From the NCBI GenBank assembly GCA_964504985.1, contig CAZDFU010000009.1:1-38734 (forward strand): a stretch of 38,734 bases of DNA, in the 5' to 3' direction. Below, piece after piece: positions 24,176 to 32,526 of this stretch. Within the stretch, counting starts at the first letter, position 1, and the number at the start of each line of letters is the position of its first letter. The notes beneath the pieces were generated by a model. That model saw nothing but the letters and a program-made list of their open reading frames with translations, had not been told where the DNA came from and made no database searches. Origin of the DNA: CAZDFU01 sp964504985 (lineage in GTDB: Bacteria; Patescibacteriota; Microgenomatia; Daviesbacterales; UBA10151). The translations under genes and the position numbers were made by a program.

Positions 24176-25053
24176 AAAACTTCGCAATTTTTGCTGCGCT
24201 TATTTTCTCAGGCGCTCTTTTAGATCCAGCCAGCCAGATTAAATCACTGCAGGCATTTGTGTTGTTTTGTGTTTTTTCCTCTGCCACATATATTTTAAAC
24301 GATGTCTTTGATGTTAACCGGGACAAACTCCACCCTTTTAAAAGAAAACGTCCTATTGCTTCAGGGGTAATACCCATACCATTAGCGGTAAGCCTGGCAT
24401 TACTTTCAATCAGCTTAGGCTTGCCTTTGGCTTACTGGCTTTCCCCTGCTTTCTTTTTTGCCTCAATTACTTACCTGATACTGCAGCTTTTTTATTCTGC
24501 GTATCTTAAGCAGGTAATTTTACTGGATGTATTGGTGATTGCTGCCGGGTTTGTACTGCGTGTATACGCAGGAGTTTGGGTGATTGATGCTCATCTTAAT
24601 GTTTGGTTCCTTTTGTCTATAATCTCATTCGCCCTCTTTTTGGCTATTGGAAAGAGGAGATCTGAGCGGACTTTAATGGAAAGCAGCGCCTCTCATCACA
24701 GAGAAACTTTGCTCCATTACCCAGAAAACTTATTGGATATTTTAACTTCTATGTTTGCCACCTCAGCCTGGTTAACTTACGCTCTTTTTGCTTTCTTGCA
24801 GCCATCTATTCAGGCAAAGCCTGTTTTCTCTTCTTTAGTTGGAGGCTTTGAGTTACCTTTTGAAGAAGCCAAATACTTAATGGCCACCGTGCCTGTGGTG
24901 ATTTATGCAGTCATGAGATACCTTTATATTATTTACGAAAAGAAGGAAGGCGAGTCACCAGAAAGAGTTCTGCTCTCAGATAAACCCATGCTAGCAACTA
25001 CCATCATCTGGTTAGTTTTGGTTATAGGAATTAACTATTATCTAGGGACCTGA
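24121..25053 (+). CDS. UbiA-family prenyltransferase, decaprenyl-phosphate phosphoribosyltransferase-like
   Basis: A 310-aa polytopic UbiA-fold enzyme. The first Asp-rich motif is NDVFDVNRDKLHPFKRKRPIASG (about residues 60-82), the form seen in DPPR synthases, with TRPRQWIKN at the N-terminus; the second motif region holds FALFLAIGKRRSE. DPPR synthases attach phosphoribose to a polyprenyl phosphate, the first step to arabinofuranose or ribofuranose donors. The DprE1/DprE2 epimerase genes are not in the window. It overlaps the WecA-like gene by 55 bp, and its end overlaps the convergent PEGA gene by 12 bp. Confidence 0.85.
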   Translation: MAKFFWGLIKTTRPRQWIKNFAIFAALIFSGALLDPASQIKSLQAFVLFCVFSSATYILNDVFDVNRDKLHPFKRKRPIASGVIPIPLAVSLALLSISLGLPLAYWLSPAFFFASITYLILQLFYSAYLKQVILLDVLVIAAGFVLRVYAGVWVIDAHLNVWFLLSIISFALFLAIGKRRSERTLMESSASHHRETLLHYPENLLDILTSMFATSAWLTYALFAFLQPSIQAKPVFSSLVGGFELPFEEAKYLMATVPVVIYAVMRYLYIIYEKKEGESPERVLLSDKPMLATTIIWLVLVIGINYYLGT

Positions 25054-25851
25054 AGGAGTTTTTTCAATATAAGTTGTGGAAACAAATCCTTCTGTTCCAT
25101 CAGACAGCTTCACCCTAGTCCACCCTGATAGGTTTTCCAAAAATACCATTGTTTCTCCTGTATTAACCCGTGTAAGTTCTTTTCCTGAAAGCGAAGGCTT
25201 ATCACGGACACGTAAAAATCCTGTTGGGGTTTGCAGAACCTTTACCTTTGGTGTTTGAGTAATAACCTCTGTTGCAACAGCAGTCAAGTCTGCCTCAGAA
25301 AGAGATAAGTCTATTGATACAGTTAGATTAAAATTATCAGGCAAACTTGCCCTAATGCTTCTTTTTAGATAGTTTGGGTGGGAAACTACTATGGTATGTT
25401 CTCCGCTATCCAAATTTAGCGTAATTGGACTTTTCCCTACACTTTTTCCATCAATCTCAATTTCTGATTCAGAGGGGTTTGATACAACAGTTAAACCCTT
25501 ACCCTTTTCCAAGGTTAAAATCTCCCCTGCCGAAGAAGCTGCCTCTTTTGCCAAATCCCTATTTATTATGGCAATTGTTTGAGATGTAAGATTAACTTTT
25601 CCCTGCCAGAGACTTCCGTCTTTTTCCAGCTTTACATCTACCTGCTTAACAGGTAAATTTTTATCTTCATATGGGGTCTTACCAACTTCTTTGCCATCAA
25701 GAAAAACAGTAGCACCTTCAGGCATGGAAAGAACCGATATACCGCTTACTTGTTTTATCCCCAAGAAAACTTCCCCCACCCTTGAGCTGTAGCGTACCAA
25801 CAACACAAGGATACTTATTAATACCAAAGTCCAAATTGTGATCTTTTTCAT
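25042..25851 (-). CDS. Membrane-anchored PEGA and SH3-domain protein
   Basis: A 269-aa protein with an N-terminal membrane helix (about residues 5-18). It has two PEGA repeats (SMPEGATVFLDGKEVGKTPY and SNPSESEIEIDGKSVGKSPI, separated by about 90 residues) and a C-terminal bacterial SH3 domain (GFLRVRDKPSLSGKEL..GWTRVKLSDGTEGFV). PEGA and SH3b modules bind cell-wall or surface glycans, so it is probably a wall-attached surface protein. The start ATG at 25851 follows AAAGG and a TATAAT (25882-25877); the upstream in-frame ATG lies in that box. Confidence 0.85.
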   Translation of the reverse strand: MKKITIWTLVLISILVLLVRYSSRVGEVFLGIKQVSGISVLSMPEGATVFLDGKEVGKTPYEDKNLPVKQVDVKLEKDGSLWQGKVNLTSQTIAIINRDLAKEAASSAGEILTLEKGKGLTVVSNPSESEIEIDGKSVGKSPITLNLDSGEHTIVVSHPNYLKRSIRASLPDNFNLTVSIDLSLSEADLTAVATEVITQTPKVKVLQTPTGFLRVRDKPSLSGKELTRVNTGETMVFLENLSGWTRVKLSDGTEGFVSTTYIEKTPSGP

Positions 25852-25976
25852 GGCTTTACCTTTTTCAATACAAATCATTATACATTAATTTTTTTGCATT
25901 CCGCAGCAAAAAAAGTCGGCTTCTTTACTTTTAAGTCTTAATTTGCTAAAATATTAATTCTGCCAAAATAGAAGGT

Positions 25977-26621
25977 TTGCTACAACATACTAAAAACCTT
26001 CTGCCTAGGAAAGTTTTTGAACGGGTCGCCCAAAATCTTAAACTTTCTAAAATCAAGCTAGGGTTTCCTAAAAAGGTTGTCTGGCTTATCATAATTTCTT
26101 ATCTTTTACTTAATTTTCTGGGATATTACCCTTCTTTTTCTATTCCTCCCGTTAAACGCTCATTTGTTTATGCTCAGGTACAGGAACAAAAAGAAGAAAT
26201 TATTTCAGGCTCATTTTCCATACCTCCAGTACTGCCACATCCGGGCTTTTTGTCTACTAGATTTTCCCTTTATCATCCAGGGATAGATATTGCGTCAGGA
26301 TTGGGTATGCCAATACATCCTATTACTTCCGGCGAGGTTTCTGAGGTAGGCAGAGATATCTTTGGTCTAGGAAATTATGTGGTAGTTGCTCATGAGAATA
26401 ATTTTAAATCAAAATATGCTCATATGGGAAAAGTGTATGCTAAAAAGGGTCAACAGGTAACAAACAGCAACACCTTAGGGGAGGTGGGGCTTACCGGCCG
26501 TACATCTGGTCCGCATACTCACTTGGAAGTAACCAGAAACGGCAGCCCTATTGATCCACAAACAATTTTGCCGGATATTCCAGATATGCCTGTACCTATA
26601 ACAATAGTATCTACGAGATAA
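25977..26621 (+). CDS. M23-family (LytM-like) metallopeptidase
   Basis: A 214-aa protein: N-terminal membrane segment (about residues 32-50), then an outer LytM domain. Zinc-site motifs are HPGIDIA (H..D), KYAHMG and GPHTHLEV (HxH), all intact, so it may cut peptidoglycan cross-bridges. The start appears to be TTG 25977, seven bases after an A/T-rich -10-like box and behind TTGCTA at 25943; no better in-frame start exists before the membrane helix. The 3' end overlaps the convergent PH-domain gene by 11 bp. Confidence 0.88.
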   Translation: MLQHTKNLLPRKVFERVAQNLKLSKIKLGFPKKVVWLIIISYLLLNFLGYYPSFSIPPVKRSFVYAQVQEQKEEIISGSFSIPPVLPHPGFLSTRFSLYHPGIDIASGLGMPIHPITSGEVSEVGRDIFGLGNYVVVAHENNFKSKYAHMGKVYAKKGQQVTNSNTLGEVGLTGRTSGPHTHLEVTRNGSPIDPQTILPDIPDMPVPITIVSTR

Positions 26622-27204
26622 TCTCTCCCTCTACCTCAGTCAGGGTTGTCCCTCTTAAACCAAACTGTTCTCTTTCCCTGTTTATTAACCTCTCAAGTAA
26701 ATTCTTTAATTCTAAAGGGTAATCCACAAATCTCAGGCTGATACCTTCTTTGTTCATTCCTGCAGTGTTTATAATTATTGTCCCATGATGCAAAAGCAGT
26801 CTCTCTACAAAAGTTTGCATAACTTCAATATGGGTAATCTTGTCATAAAGAGCTGCTGTCAGTTTTACCCCAAAAATCCCGTTTTTAACAATTACCCTTC
26901 TGGTTGTCAGAAGGTATTTGTTTGCATGGTAGGTATGCAAAGTTTTTAGAACCGCTGAAAATACCATACCAGCAAAAGCTAGCACTACCACCAAGGCTTT
27001 GGAAACACCCAATAACCATCCCAAACCTAAACCAAGTGTAAAAAAAAGTAAACCCGGAAACATTAAATAAAAGATAAATTTTGACCTAATATATGCTTTA
27101 CTTAATCCAGTTACTAATACTAATTCTTCATCCTCTGAGAGGTACTTTGAAAAAGTTTTTTTCTGCTTCTCGGAAGGTGAATCCTTGTAGTGGAACTTAA
27201 CCAT
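26611..27204 (-). CDS. Bacterial PH-domain membrane protein
   Basis: A 197-aa protein with two adjacent membrane helices (about residues 45-62 and 67-85) followed by a bPH2-like domain (NKYLLTTRRVIVKNGIFGVKLTAALYDKITHIEV, then IIINTAGMNKEG). The YLLTTRRVI start of the domain is typical of YdbS/YdbT-type proteins. Their cellular role is poorly known, perhaps membrane-stress related. It is transcribed toward the M23 gene and lies just downstream of groEL on the same strand, 33 bp apart, so may share its transcript. Confidence 0.8.
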   Translation of the reverse strand: MVKFHYKDSPSEKQKKTFSKYLSEDEELVLVTGLSKAYIRSKFIFYLMFPGLLFFTLGLGLGWLLGVSKALVVVLAFAGMVFSAVLKTLHTYHANKYLLTTRRVIVKNGIFGVKLTAALYDKITHIEVMQTFVERLLLHHGTIIINTAGMNKEGISLRFVDYPLELKNLLERLINREREQFGLRGTTLTEVEGEIIS

Positions 27205-27237
27205 TAACTAGATTGTACCAGATTTAAGACAAGTGGA

Positions 27238-28863
27238 TTAATAGTCTGGCATACCGCCTGGCATTCCACCAGGAGGAGGCGGAGCTGGAGGTTCAGGTTT
27301 ATCAGTTATAAGCACCTCAGTAGTCATTACCATTACCGCAACTGAGGCAGCATTTTGCAAAGCTGAACGGGTAACTTTTACAGGATCTATTATTCCTGCC
27401 TTGATTAAATCTTTAATGGCCCCATCCAGTACATCTATCCCCATGGCTCCCTGAGTTTCCAAAATTTTGGCTAAAGCTACTCCGTCATCCATACCTGCAT
27501 TTTTAATAAGTATCCTGAAAGGCTGTTCTAAGGCTTTTTTAACAATTCCAACACCAACTTTTTCTTCACCTTCAACTTGTAAAGATTCCAAAACCTTGGC
27601 TGCTCTAAGTAAAGCTATTTCCCCGCCTGCCACAATCCCTTCTTCAATGGCAGCTTTGGTAGCAGCTACTGCATCAATCACTCTTTCTTTTTTCTCTTTT
27701 AACTCTATTTCTGTGGCAGCGCCAACATTAATCACAGCTACCCCGCCAGTAAGTTTAGCCAATCTTTCCTGCAGTTTCTCTTTATCAAATTCAGAATCAG
27801 ATGATTGCAACTCTTTTCTGATTTGAGCAATTCTTGCTTCAATTTTGCTTTTTAAACCTTTTCCGTCAACTATTAAACTGTTATCTTTATCAGAGGTAAC
27901 CCTACCTGCCCTGCCTAAATCATCAATTTCTACTGATTCAAATTTACGGCCAGTATCTTCAGAGATTACATTCCCTCCTGTTAAAATAGCAATATCTTCA
28001 AGCATTTCCTTTCTTCTGTCACCAAAACCAGGAGCTTTTACTGCCAAAACGCTAAAGGTACCGCGGAGTTTATTCACTACCAAAAGCGCCAAAGCCTCCC
28101 CTTCTACCTCATCTGCAATGATTACTAAATTTTTACTAATAGCCACAAACTTTTCCAAAAATGGAACCAGATCAGAAGCTGAAGATATTTTTTTATCAGT
28201 AATTAAAATATAAGCATCCTCAATAGAAGACTCCATCTTATCTGCATCTGTTACAAAATATGGGGAGACAAAACCTTTATCAAATTCCATTCCTTCTTTA
28301 TAATCAACTGTCATCTCCATTGTTTTACCTTCTTCAACAGTCACCACCCCATCTTTACCCACTTTTTGAAGACTTTCTGCAATTAAATTCCCAATGGTTG
28401 AATCTGAGGCAGAAATCGTGGCAACCTGAGCTACTTCCTCTTGGGTTGAAATTTTCTTACTCATCTTTTTCAGTTCTTCCACCAATGCTGTAACTGCTTT
28501 TTCAATCCCTTTTTTCAAAATCATGGGGTTTGAACCAGCCTGGATATTTTTTAACCCTTCAGTCACAATGGCTTTGGCTAAAACAGTGGCTGTGGTAGTA
28601 CCGTCTCCTGCTACATCAGCTGTTTTAGAAGCTGCTTCTTTTAAAAGCTGGGCACCCATGTTTTCAAAAGGATCCTCTAAATCTATTTCTTTGGCAACAG
28701 TCACCCCATCATGAACTACATTGGGAGCTCCCCATTTTTTATCTAAGGCTACATTCCTGCCTTTAGGGCCTAATGTTGTTGCCACAGCCTCAGTTAAGGT
28801 ATTAATCCCCTTTAAAAGTTTTTCTCTTGCTTCTGAATTAAATTTTAAGATTTTTGCTGCCAT
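27238..28863 (-). CDS. groL: Chaperonin GroEL
   Basis: A 541-aa Hsp60 that folds proteins in a double-ring chamber with GroES. Signatures: TTLGPKGRNVALDKKWG near the N-terminus, AGDGTTTATVLA (ATP/Mg site), and a C-terminal PGGMPGGMPDY tail. ATG 28863 (MAAKILKF) is the family start; the upstream in-frame TTG/ATG positions lie in the preceding small gene. The GGM tail is short and preceded by a proline run (PPAPPPP). It is last in the groES-ORF-groEL operon. Confidence 0.97.
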   Translation of the reverse strand: MAAKILKFNSEAREKLLKGINTLTEAVATTLGPKGRNVALDKKWGAPNVVHDGVTVAKEIDLEDPFENMGAQLLKEAASKTADVAGDGTTTATVLAKAIVTEGLKNIQAGSNPMILKKGIEKAVTALVEELKKMSKKISTQEEVAQVATISASDSTIGNLIAESLQKVGKDGVVTVEEGKTMEMTVDYKEGMEFDKGFVSPYFVTDADKMESSIEDAYILITDKKISSASDLVPFLEKFVAISKNLVIIADEVEGEALALLVVNKLRGTFSVLAVKAPGFGDRRKEMLEDIAILTGGNVISEDTGRKFESVEIDDLGRAGRVTSDKDNSLIVDGKGLKSKIEARIAQIRKELQSSDSEFDKEKLQERLAKLTGGVAVINVGAATEIELKEKKERVIDAVAATKAAIEEGIVAGGEIALLRAAKVLESLQVEGEEKVGVGIVKKALEQPFRILIKNAGMDDGVALAKILETQGAMGIDVLDGAIKDLIKAGIIDPVKVTRSALQNAASVAVMVMTTEVLITDKPEPPAPPPPGGMPGGMPDY

Positions 28864-28870
28864 ATTTTTA

Positions 28871-29077
28871 TTACTTATTAAATTGCCTCGGGTCAACTGC
28901 TGCTCTTTCTAAACCTTCTGGCGTGCCCCTGTGAGGAAGTAAATCCCCTCTTAAAAACCCTGCTAAATCTTTATCTGCTATCCCTTTTTCTCTAGGGGCA
29001 ACTTCATCAAGCCCGGGAATTTTTCCTCCCATAAAATTCTCTAAATCTGCTGCTGTTCCCTTCAAAGTTTCTGTCAT
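28871..29077 (-). CDS. Small protein encoded between groES and groEL, unknown function
   Basis: A 68-aa ORF that exactly fills the groES-groEL gap: it starts four bases after the groES stop and ends seven bases before the groEL ATG. Both junctions read TAAAAATATG-like, which suggests the same translation-reinitiation arrangement. The product is hydrophilic, with several charged and Pro/Gly residues (GKIPGLDEVAPREKGIADKD, RGDLLPHRGTPEGLER), and no membrane helix. I recognise no family. Precise fit to the operon argues for a real gene, perhaps a chaperonin accessory. Confidence 0.65.
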   Translation of the reverse strand: MTETLKGTAADLENFMGGKIPGLDEVAPREKGIADKDLAGFLRGDLLPHRGTPEGLERAAVDPRQFNK

Positions 29078-29081
29078 ATTT

Positions 29082-29402
29082 TTACTCTAAAATTGCCATC
29101 AGATCATCGAATTTTACCAGCTTCAACTCCCTACCATCTACTTTTATTTCATCTCCGCCCCATTTTTTATAAACTACTCTATCACCAACTTTTACAGGAC
29201 ATTTTAATACTTTACCATTGTCAAATACCATATCATCACCGCAAGCTAAAACTATTCCCTGGGCTGGTTTTTCCTGAGCAGATTCAGGCAAGATTATACC
29301 TGAGGCAGTTTTACTTTCTGCCTCAGAGGGTTCAACTAAAATATAACCCATTAGGGGTTTAATATTAATTTTTGTGCTTGTATTCTTTTTAACTTTTGGC
29401 AT
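29082..29402 (-). CDS. groES: Co-chaperonin GroES
   Basis: A 106-aa Hsp10 that caps GroEL. It has INIKPLMGYILVEPSEAESKTASGIILPESAQEKPAQGIVLACG, with the mobile loop (KTASGIIL) that binds GroEL, and the barrel strand VKVGDRVVYKKWGGDEIKVDG. About ten extra basic and polar residues precede the conserved core. No Shine-Dalgarno sequence is seen. Transcription starts from the CIRCE-overlapped promoter at 29435-29474. Confidence 0.95.
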   Translation of the reverse strand: MPKVKKNTSTKINIKPLMGYILVEPSEAESKTASGIILPESAQEKPAQGIVLACGDDMVFDNGKVLKCPVKVGDRVVYKKWGGDEIKVDGRELKLVKFDDLMAILE

Positions 29403-29434
29403 ATGAAAATGGCAAGAGGGCAGACTAGAAATGA

Positions 29435-29474
29435 GTTATATCAAAAGTTAGCACTATTTGTCAAGGACTGATTA
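29435..29474 (-). promoter_or_regulatory. groE promoter with a degenerate CIRCE operator
   Basis: On the minus strand TTGACA (29464-29459) and TATAAC (29440-29435) are spaced 18 bp. Overlapping the -35, the plus strand reads TTAGCACTA-N9-GACTGATTA (29448-29474). Against the CIRCE consensus TTAGCACTC-N9-GAGTGCTAA the left half matches 8 of 9 bases and the right 6 of 9. CIRCE is bound by the HrcA repressor, giving heat induction. The hrcA gene is not in the window. Confidence 0.65.
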
Positions 29475-29535
29475 GTCCGAGATCCTGAGCGTACTTGTAC
29501 TGAGCGAAGTCGAAGTAGCCCAAGGATCAAGGGAT
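29466..29535. repeat. Palindromic repeats upstream of groES
   Basis: GGACT-GATT-AGTCC overlaps the CIRCE right half, and just beyond lies GATCCTGAGCG..GAGCGAAGTCGAAG..AGGATC (about 29480-29528), a member of the dispersed palindrome family. Confidence 0.55.
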
Positions 29536-29543
29536 GCTAAAAA

Positions 29544-30440
29544 TTAGAGATCAGCTCTCAACTTCTGTATATAATCACTTAAAATTTCTGCTCTTATATC
29601 ATTGGGGTGAAAATATAAAACTCCATCCCCTATCCTTTCCATCCCTTTTGGTGACTTCATGTACCAGAGTTGAAATTTCTTAGCCAATTGTTCTAAAAAG
29701 TTAAGCAGTGAATCAAGAAATATAGGGTTAAAATTATGCTCTTTTTGCCTTCTCTTTGATTTGTACTCTATTCCCCCTGATTCACTGGAAAGACTTCCCC
29801 TCCAATTTGGCAAAAAATCAAAAGCCCAAGTGTTATCAGCTAGATATTTTGAGTAAATATTATCCTTTTGCCAGAGCACTTTCATCTGTAATACCTCATG
29901 TGCTACAAATAAATCTTTATTTACCTGCTCCAGTTTATCTTCTTCTACCAAAATATTGGTGCATATCTTACCCGCTGCTTGATCTGCGCTCATCCCTACC
30001 TTTCTTCTGATTCCTATCATATCCAGAATAAAAATTATTAAAATCCTACAAATCCAGATCCTGTTTTTGGCAGTCACCAAGAAAAGATCTATATCATCAC
30101 CGCTTTCTGCATTATTTAAAGCTAATCCCCCTGAAATACCAACTAATTTAATGGTGGGAAAAAGACGTAAAAACCAAACTGAAAATTTGGCTTTCCATAA
30201 AAATCTTTTAGATTGTTTTTCTCTCTGCTGCCTAATTCTTATTAATTTATCTCTGCCGTCTAAAAAGAAATATCCTTTTTTGCTTTTTACTTTTGACTTT
30301 TGGCTTAACCTAATAAGTGCTTTTTCTACTTGCTGAAATGTTGCTTTTCTGGCTATTAACCATTTATGAATCTCATATGCTTTTAAAGGATAATCAAAAA
30401 TATCAGCATAGATTAAAGTCTTAAGTATAGCTTTCTCCAT
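29544..30440 (-). CDS. Nucleotidyltransferase-fold protein, unknown role
   Basis: A 298-aa protein. A N-terminal winged-helix-like region (IFDYPLKAYEIHKWL, with LIRLSQ) precedes a minimal nucleotidyltransferase core: VGISGGLALNNAESGDDIDLFLVT (about residues 99-122), where GG..(10)..DIDLF supplies the two Asp for metal. The remainder is helical and basic. Proteins of this type are common in Microgenomates but have no tested function. KSKVKSKKGYF near residue 50 matches a low-complexity DNA insert (AAAAGTCAAAAGTAAAAAGC). It is divergent from the histidine-phosphatase gene. Confidence 0.7.
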   Translation of the reverse strand: MEKAILKTLIYADIFDYPLKAYEIHKWLIARKATFQQVEKALIRLSQKSKVKSKKGYFFLDGRDKLIRIRQQREKQSKRFLWKAKFSVWFLRLFPTIKLVGISGGLALNNAESGDDIDLFLVTAKNRIWICRILIIFILDMIGIRRKVGMSADQAAGKICTNILVEEDKLEQVNKDLFVAHEVLQMKVLWQKDNIYSKYLADNTWAFDFLPNWRGSLSSESGGIEYKSKRRQKEHNFNPIFLDSLLNFLEQLAKKFQLWYMKSPKGMERIGDGVLYFHPNDIRAEILSDYIQKLRADL

Positions 30441-30480
30441 GACAGTAATTTAGCATAACAAAATAAATTCCACACTAAGG

Positions 30481-30486
30481 TATAAT
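30481..30486 (+). promoter_or_regulatory. -10 box of the histidine phosphatase-murB unit
   Basis: TATAAT eight bases before ATG 30495, with no good -35; leaderless start expected. Confidence 0.45.
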
Positions 30487-30494
30487 TTAAAATA

Positions 30495-31121
30495 ATGAAA
30501 ATATATTTTGTCAGACACGGAGAGGGCGAACATAATGTCAAAAAGCTATATTCTAACCCTCAATTTGATCTTACAAAAAAAGGTAAAAAACAAGCAGAAA
30601 CAATTGGCAAAAGAGTAAGCAATCTCCCCATAGAAATTATTATTTCCAGTTCTTATAAAAGAACCATTCAAAGTGCAGAAATTATCAACAAATTTCTAAA
30701 TAAAGAAATTGTATTGTCTGATTTAGCTATAGAAATAGTAAGACCTAAAGAAATTGCCGGAAAACTACAAGGCGATTCCGATGTTATAAAAATAAAACAA
30801 CAAATGGAGGAAAATTTTGATAACCCAAATTGGCATTATTCTGACGAAGAAAATTTTTTTGATCTAAAAAGCAGAGCTGAAAAATTTATTAGCTATTTGG
30901 AAGAACTTAAACAAAAACATATTTTAGTCGTGACTCATCTTCACTTTATCAGAATGGTTGTTTTAGTAATGCTATTTGGTGATAATTTATCTGCACCAAT
31001 CTTTTTAAAGGCTACGAAGTCTTTGGAAATGAAAACAAGCGGGCTGACAATTTGCGAAAAAAATGATAGATGGAAACTTATAACCTGGAATGATCACGCT
31101 CATTTAGGAGAAACAACGTAA
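30495..31121 (+). CDS. Histidine phosphatase (phosphoglycerate-mutase superfamily)
   Basis: A 208-aa enzyme of the branch-1 histidine phosphatases. The catalytic motif is VRHGEGEHN (His8), a second Arg is in SYKRTIQSAE and the second His is in VVTHLHF (about residue 154). Substrate may be a sugar phosphate or a nucleotide; it is too divergent to call a glycolytic mutase. It is followed after nine bases by murB, and both may share the TATAAT promoter. Confidence 0.85.
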   Translation: MKIYFVRHGEGEHNVKKLYSNPQFDLTKKGKKQAETIGKRVSNLPIEIIISSSYKRTIQSAEIINKFLNKEIVLSDLAIEIVRPKEIAGKLQGDSDVIKIKQQMEENFDNPNWHYSDEENFFDLKSRAEKFISYLEELKQKHILVVTHLHFIRMVVLVMLFGDNLSAPIFLKATKSLEMKTSGLTICEKNDRWKLITWNDHAHLGETT

Positions 31122-31130
31122 AAAATTCAT

Positions 31131-32066
31131 ATGTTAAATTTTCAGGACAACTACCCGCTTTCCAAAATCACCACATTACAAATCGGCGGTCCTGCCAGGC
31201 TTTTTACTGTTTCAATTACCTGGGAAGAATTATTAGAAGCAGTTCAATACGCTGTCCAAAATAATATTCCTTTTAAGGTAACTGGAGGCGGATCAAATCT
31301 GCTGGTATCAGATGAGGGGGTTAACAAATTGGTTATTAAAAATGAGACAGAAGGCATTACTAAAATTGTCAGGTTCCTAAAAGTTAAAAGCGGTACTATT
31401 TTGCAGCACCTGGTAGATTTCTCTATTGCCCATAACCTTTCTGGTTTACAGAAACTAACCGGGATTCCAGGAACAGTTGGAGGAGCTGTTTTTGGTAATG
31501 CTGGAGCATACGGCCAAACAATCTCAGATTATCTAAGAGAAGTTGTTTGTTTTGATCCAAAACTTAACAGGATAATCAGCCTGCAAAAAGATGAGTGCGG
31601 ATTTGATTATAGAGACAGTATATTTAAAAGAAATGGTTATATTATTTTAGAAATTATATATAAGCTGGAAGTTGGTAAACCAAAAGAACTGAGAAAAGAA
31701 GCAGATGAAGTATTAGAAAAAAGGTTAGTTAAGTATCCAAAAGGCATAAAATGTCCAGGTTCCTTTTTTAAGAACCTGGTAGCAGAAAGATTATCCAAAG
31801 AAATATTGGTAAAAATTCCCAAAGAAAAAATTGTTTATGGAAAAGTGCCTGCTGGAAGTTTACTTGAGGAAGTAGGAGCTAAGGGAGATAAACTGGGACA
31901 AATTGAAATAGCCCCATATCATGCTAATTTGTTTATTAATAAAGGAGGGGGGACAGCCAAAGATTTTTATATATTAGCTCAAAAATATGCCCAAAAAGTT
32001 AAAGATAAATTTGGAATAACCCTAGAACCAGAAGTCCAACTAATTAATTTACCCCCACTCATTTAG
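31131..32066 (+). CDS. murB: UDP-N-acetylenolpyruvoylglucosamine reductase
   Basis: A 311-aa FAD enzyme that makes UDP-MurNAc from the enolpyruvyl sugar using NADPH, the second committed step of peptidoglycan synthesis. FAD motifs: TTLQIGGPARL, VTGGGSNLLVSDEG and GIPGTVGGAVFGNAGAYG; catalytic region YRDSIF, GSFFKNLV (Ser proton donor) and LEPEVQLI (Glu). The length and the compact KCPGSFFKN segment, close to the type I/II border, are usual for CPR. No other mur gene is nearby. The 3' end overlaps the next gene by four bases. Confidence 0.95.
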   Translation: MLNFQDNYPLSKITTLQIGGPARLFTVSITWEELLEAVQYAVQNNIPFKVTGGGSNLLVSDEGVNKLVIKNETEGITKIVRFLKVKSGTILQHLVDFSIAHNLSGLQKLTGIPGTVGGAVFGNAGAYGQTISDYLREVVCFDPKLNRIISLQKDECGFDYRDSIFKRNGYIILEIIYKLEVGKPKELRKEADEVLEKRLVKYPKGIKCPGSFFKNLVAERLSKEILVKIPKEKIVYGKVPAGSLLEEVGAKGDKLGQIEIAPYHANLFINKGGGTAKDFYILAQKYAQKVKDKFGITLEPEVQLINLPPLI

Positions 32067-32383
32067 AAACTTTTCTCATCTAATAGCAGGTAAATTTCCA
32101 AAGGGATTTCTTCATAAGGGTGGGTCTTTTTGATTGCTGCAAGCACATCTTTTACCTTTTCTCTTTGGCAGATTACTTCAATTTTTTCTTCTTCTACTTC
32201 CTGTTGCTTACCTACTTTACCTATACTTGGACGAGCTCCTTTACCTGGAATAAATCTTCCTATGCCTTTTGTTGAAAAAGAAGAATGATGGTATTTCCCC
32301 AATATCCCAGCTCCTGCATCCCCCATAGCCTTTCTGACTTTCTCTGCATCTTTAACTGGAACAAAAGTTATAATTTTATACAT
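32063..32383 (-). CDS. NIF3/YqfO-type PII-like domain protein
   Basis: A 106-aa stand-alone version of the CutA/PII-like insert domain of YqfO/NIF3 proteins: MYKIITFVPVKDAEKVRKAMGDAGAGILGKY at the start, GIGRFIPGKGA in the middle, and KKTHPYEEIPLEIY near the end. In characterised NIF3 proteins this domain packs against a metal hydrolase core that is lacking here. A small-molecule sensor role is possible but inferred. It overlaps murB convergently. Confidence 0.8.
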   Translation of the reverse strand: MYKIITFVPVKDAEKVRKAMGDAGAGILGKYHHSSFSTKGIGRFIPGKGARPSIGKVGKQQEVEEEKIEVICQREKVKDVLAAIKKTHPYEEIPLEIYLLLDEKSF

Positions 32384-32469
32384 TTAGATAATTGTTATAA
32401 CAGCTATAATAGTCATAATCAATAAAATTCATCTATTAATATCATGACATTAGTATTAATATAGTTTTT

Positions 32470-32510
32470 GCATATTTTCCCTAGGTTGCCTAGCTGGGCA
32501 ACCTCCCAGG
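32470..32510. repeat. Hairpin downstream of the solute-binding gene
   Basis: AGGTTGCC-tagctg-GGCAACCT (about 32482-32503) lies about 25 bases beyond the stop of the minus-strand solute-binding gene. It is a strong stem, but no T-tract follows on either strand, so it may be a mobile palindrome instead of a terminator. Confidence 0.5.
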
Positions 32511-32526
32511 TTGACAAAGACAAAGC

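Noticed and set aside
27467..28912. Several ORFs of 60-120 aa on the plus strand opposite groEL
   Set aside because: They are antisense shadows of a highly conserved gene, Ser/Thr/Pro-rich with no family pattern.
32480..32505. Hairpin after the solute-binding gene as an intrinsic terminator
   Set aside because: No T-tract follows on either strand, so it is listed only as a repeat.
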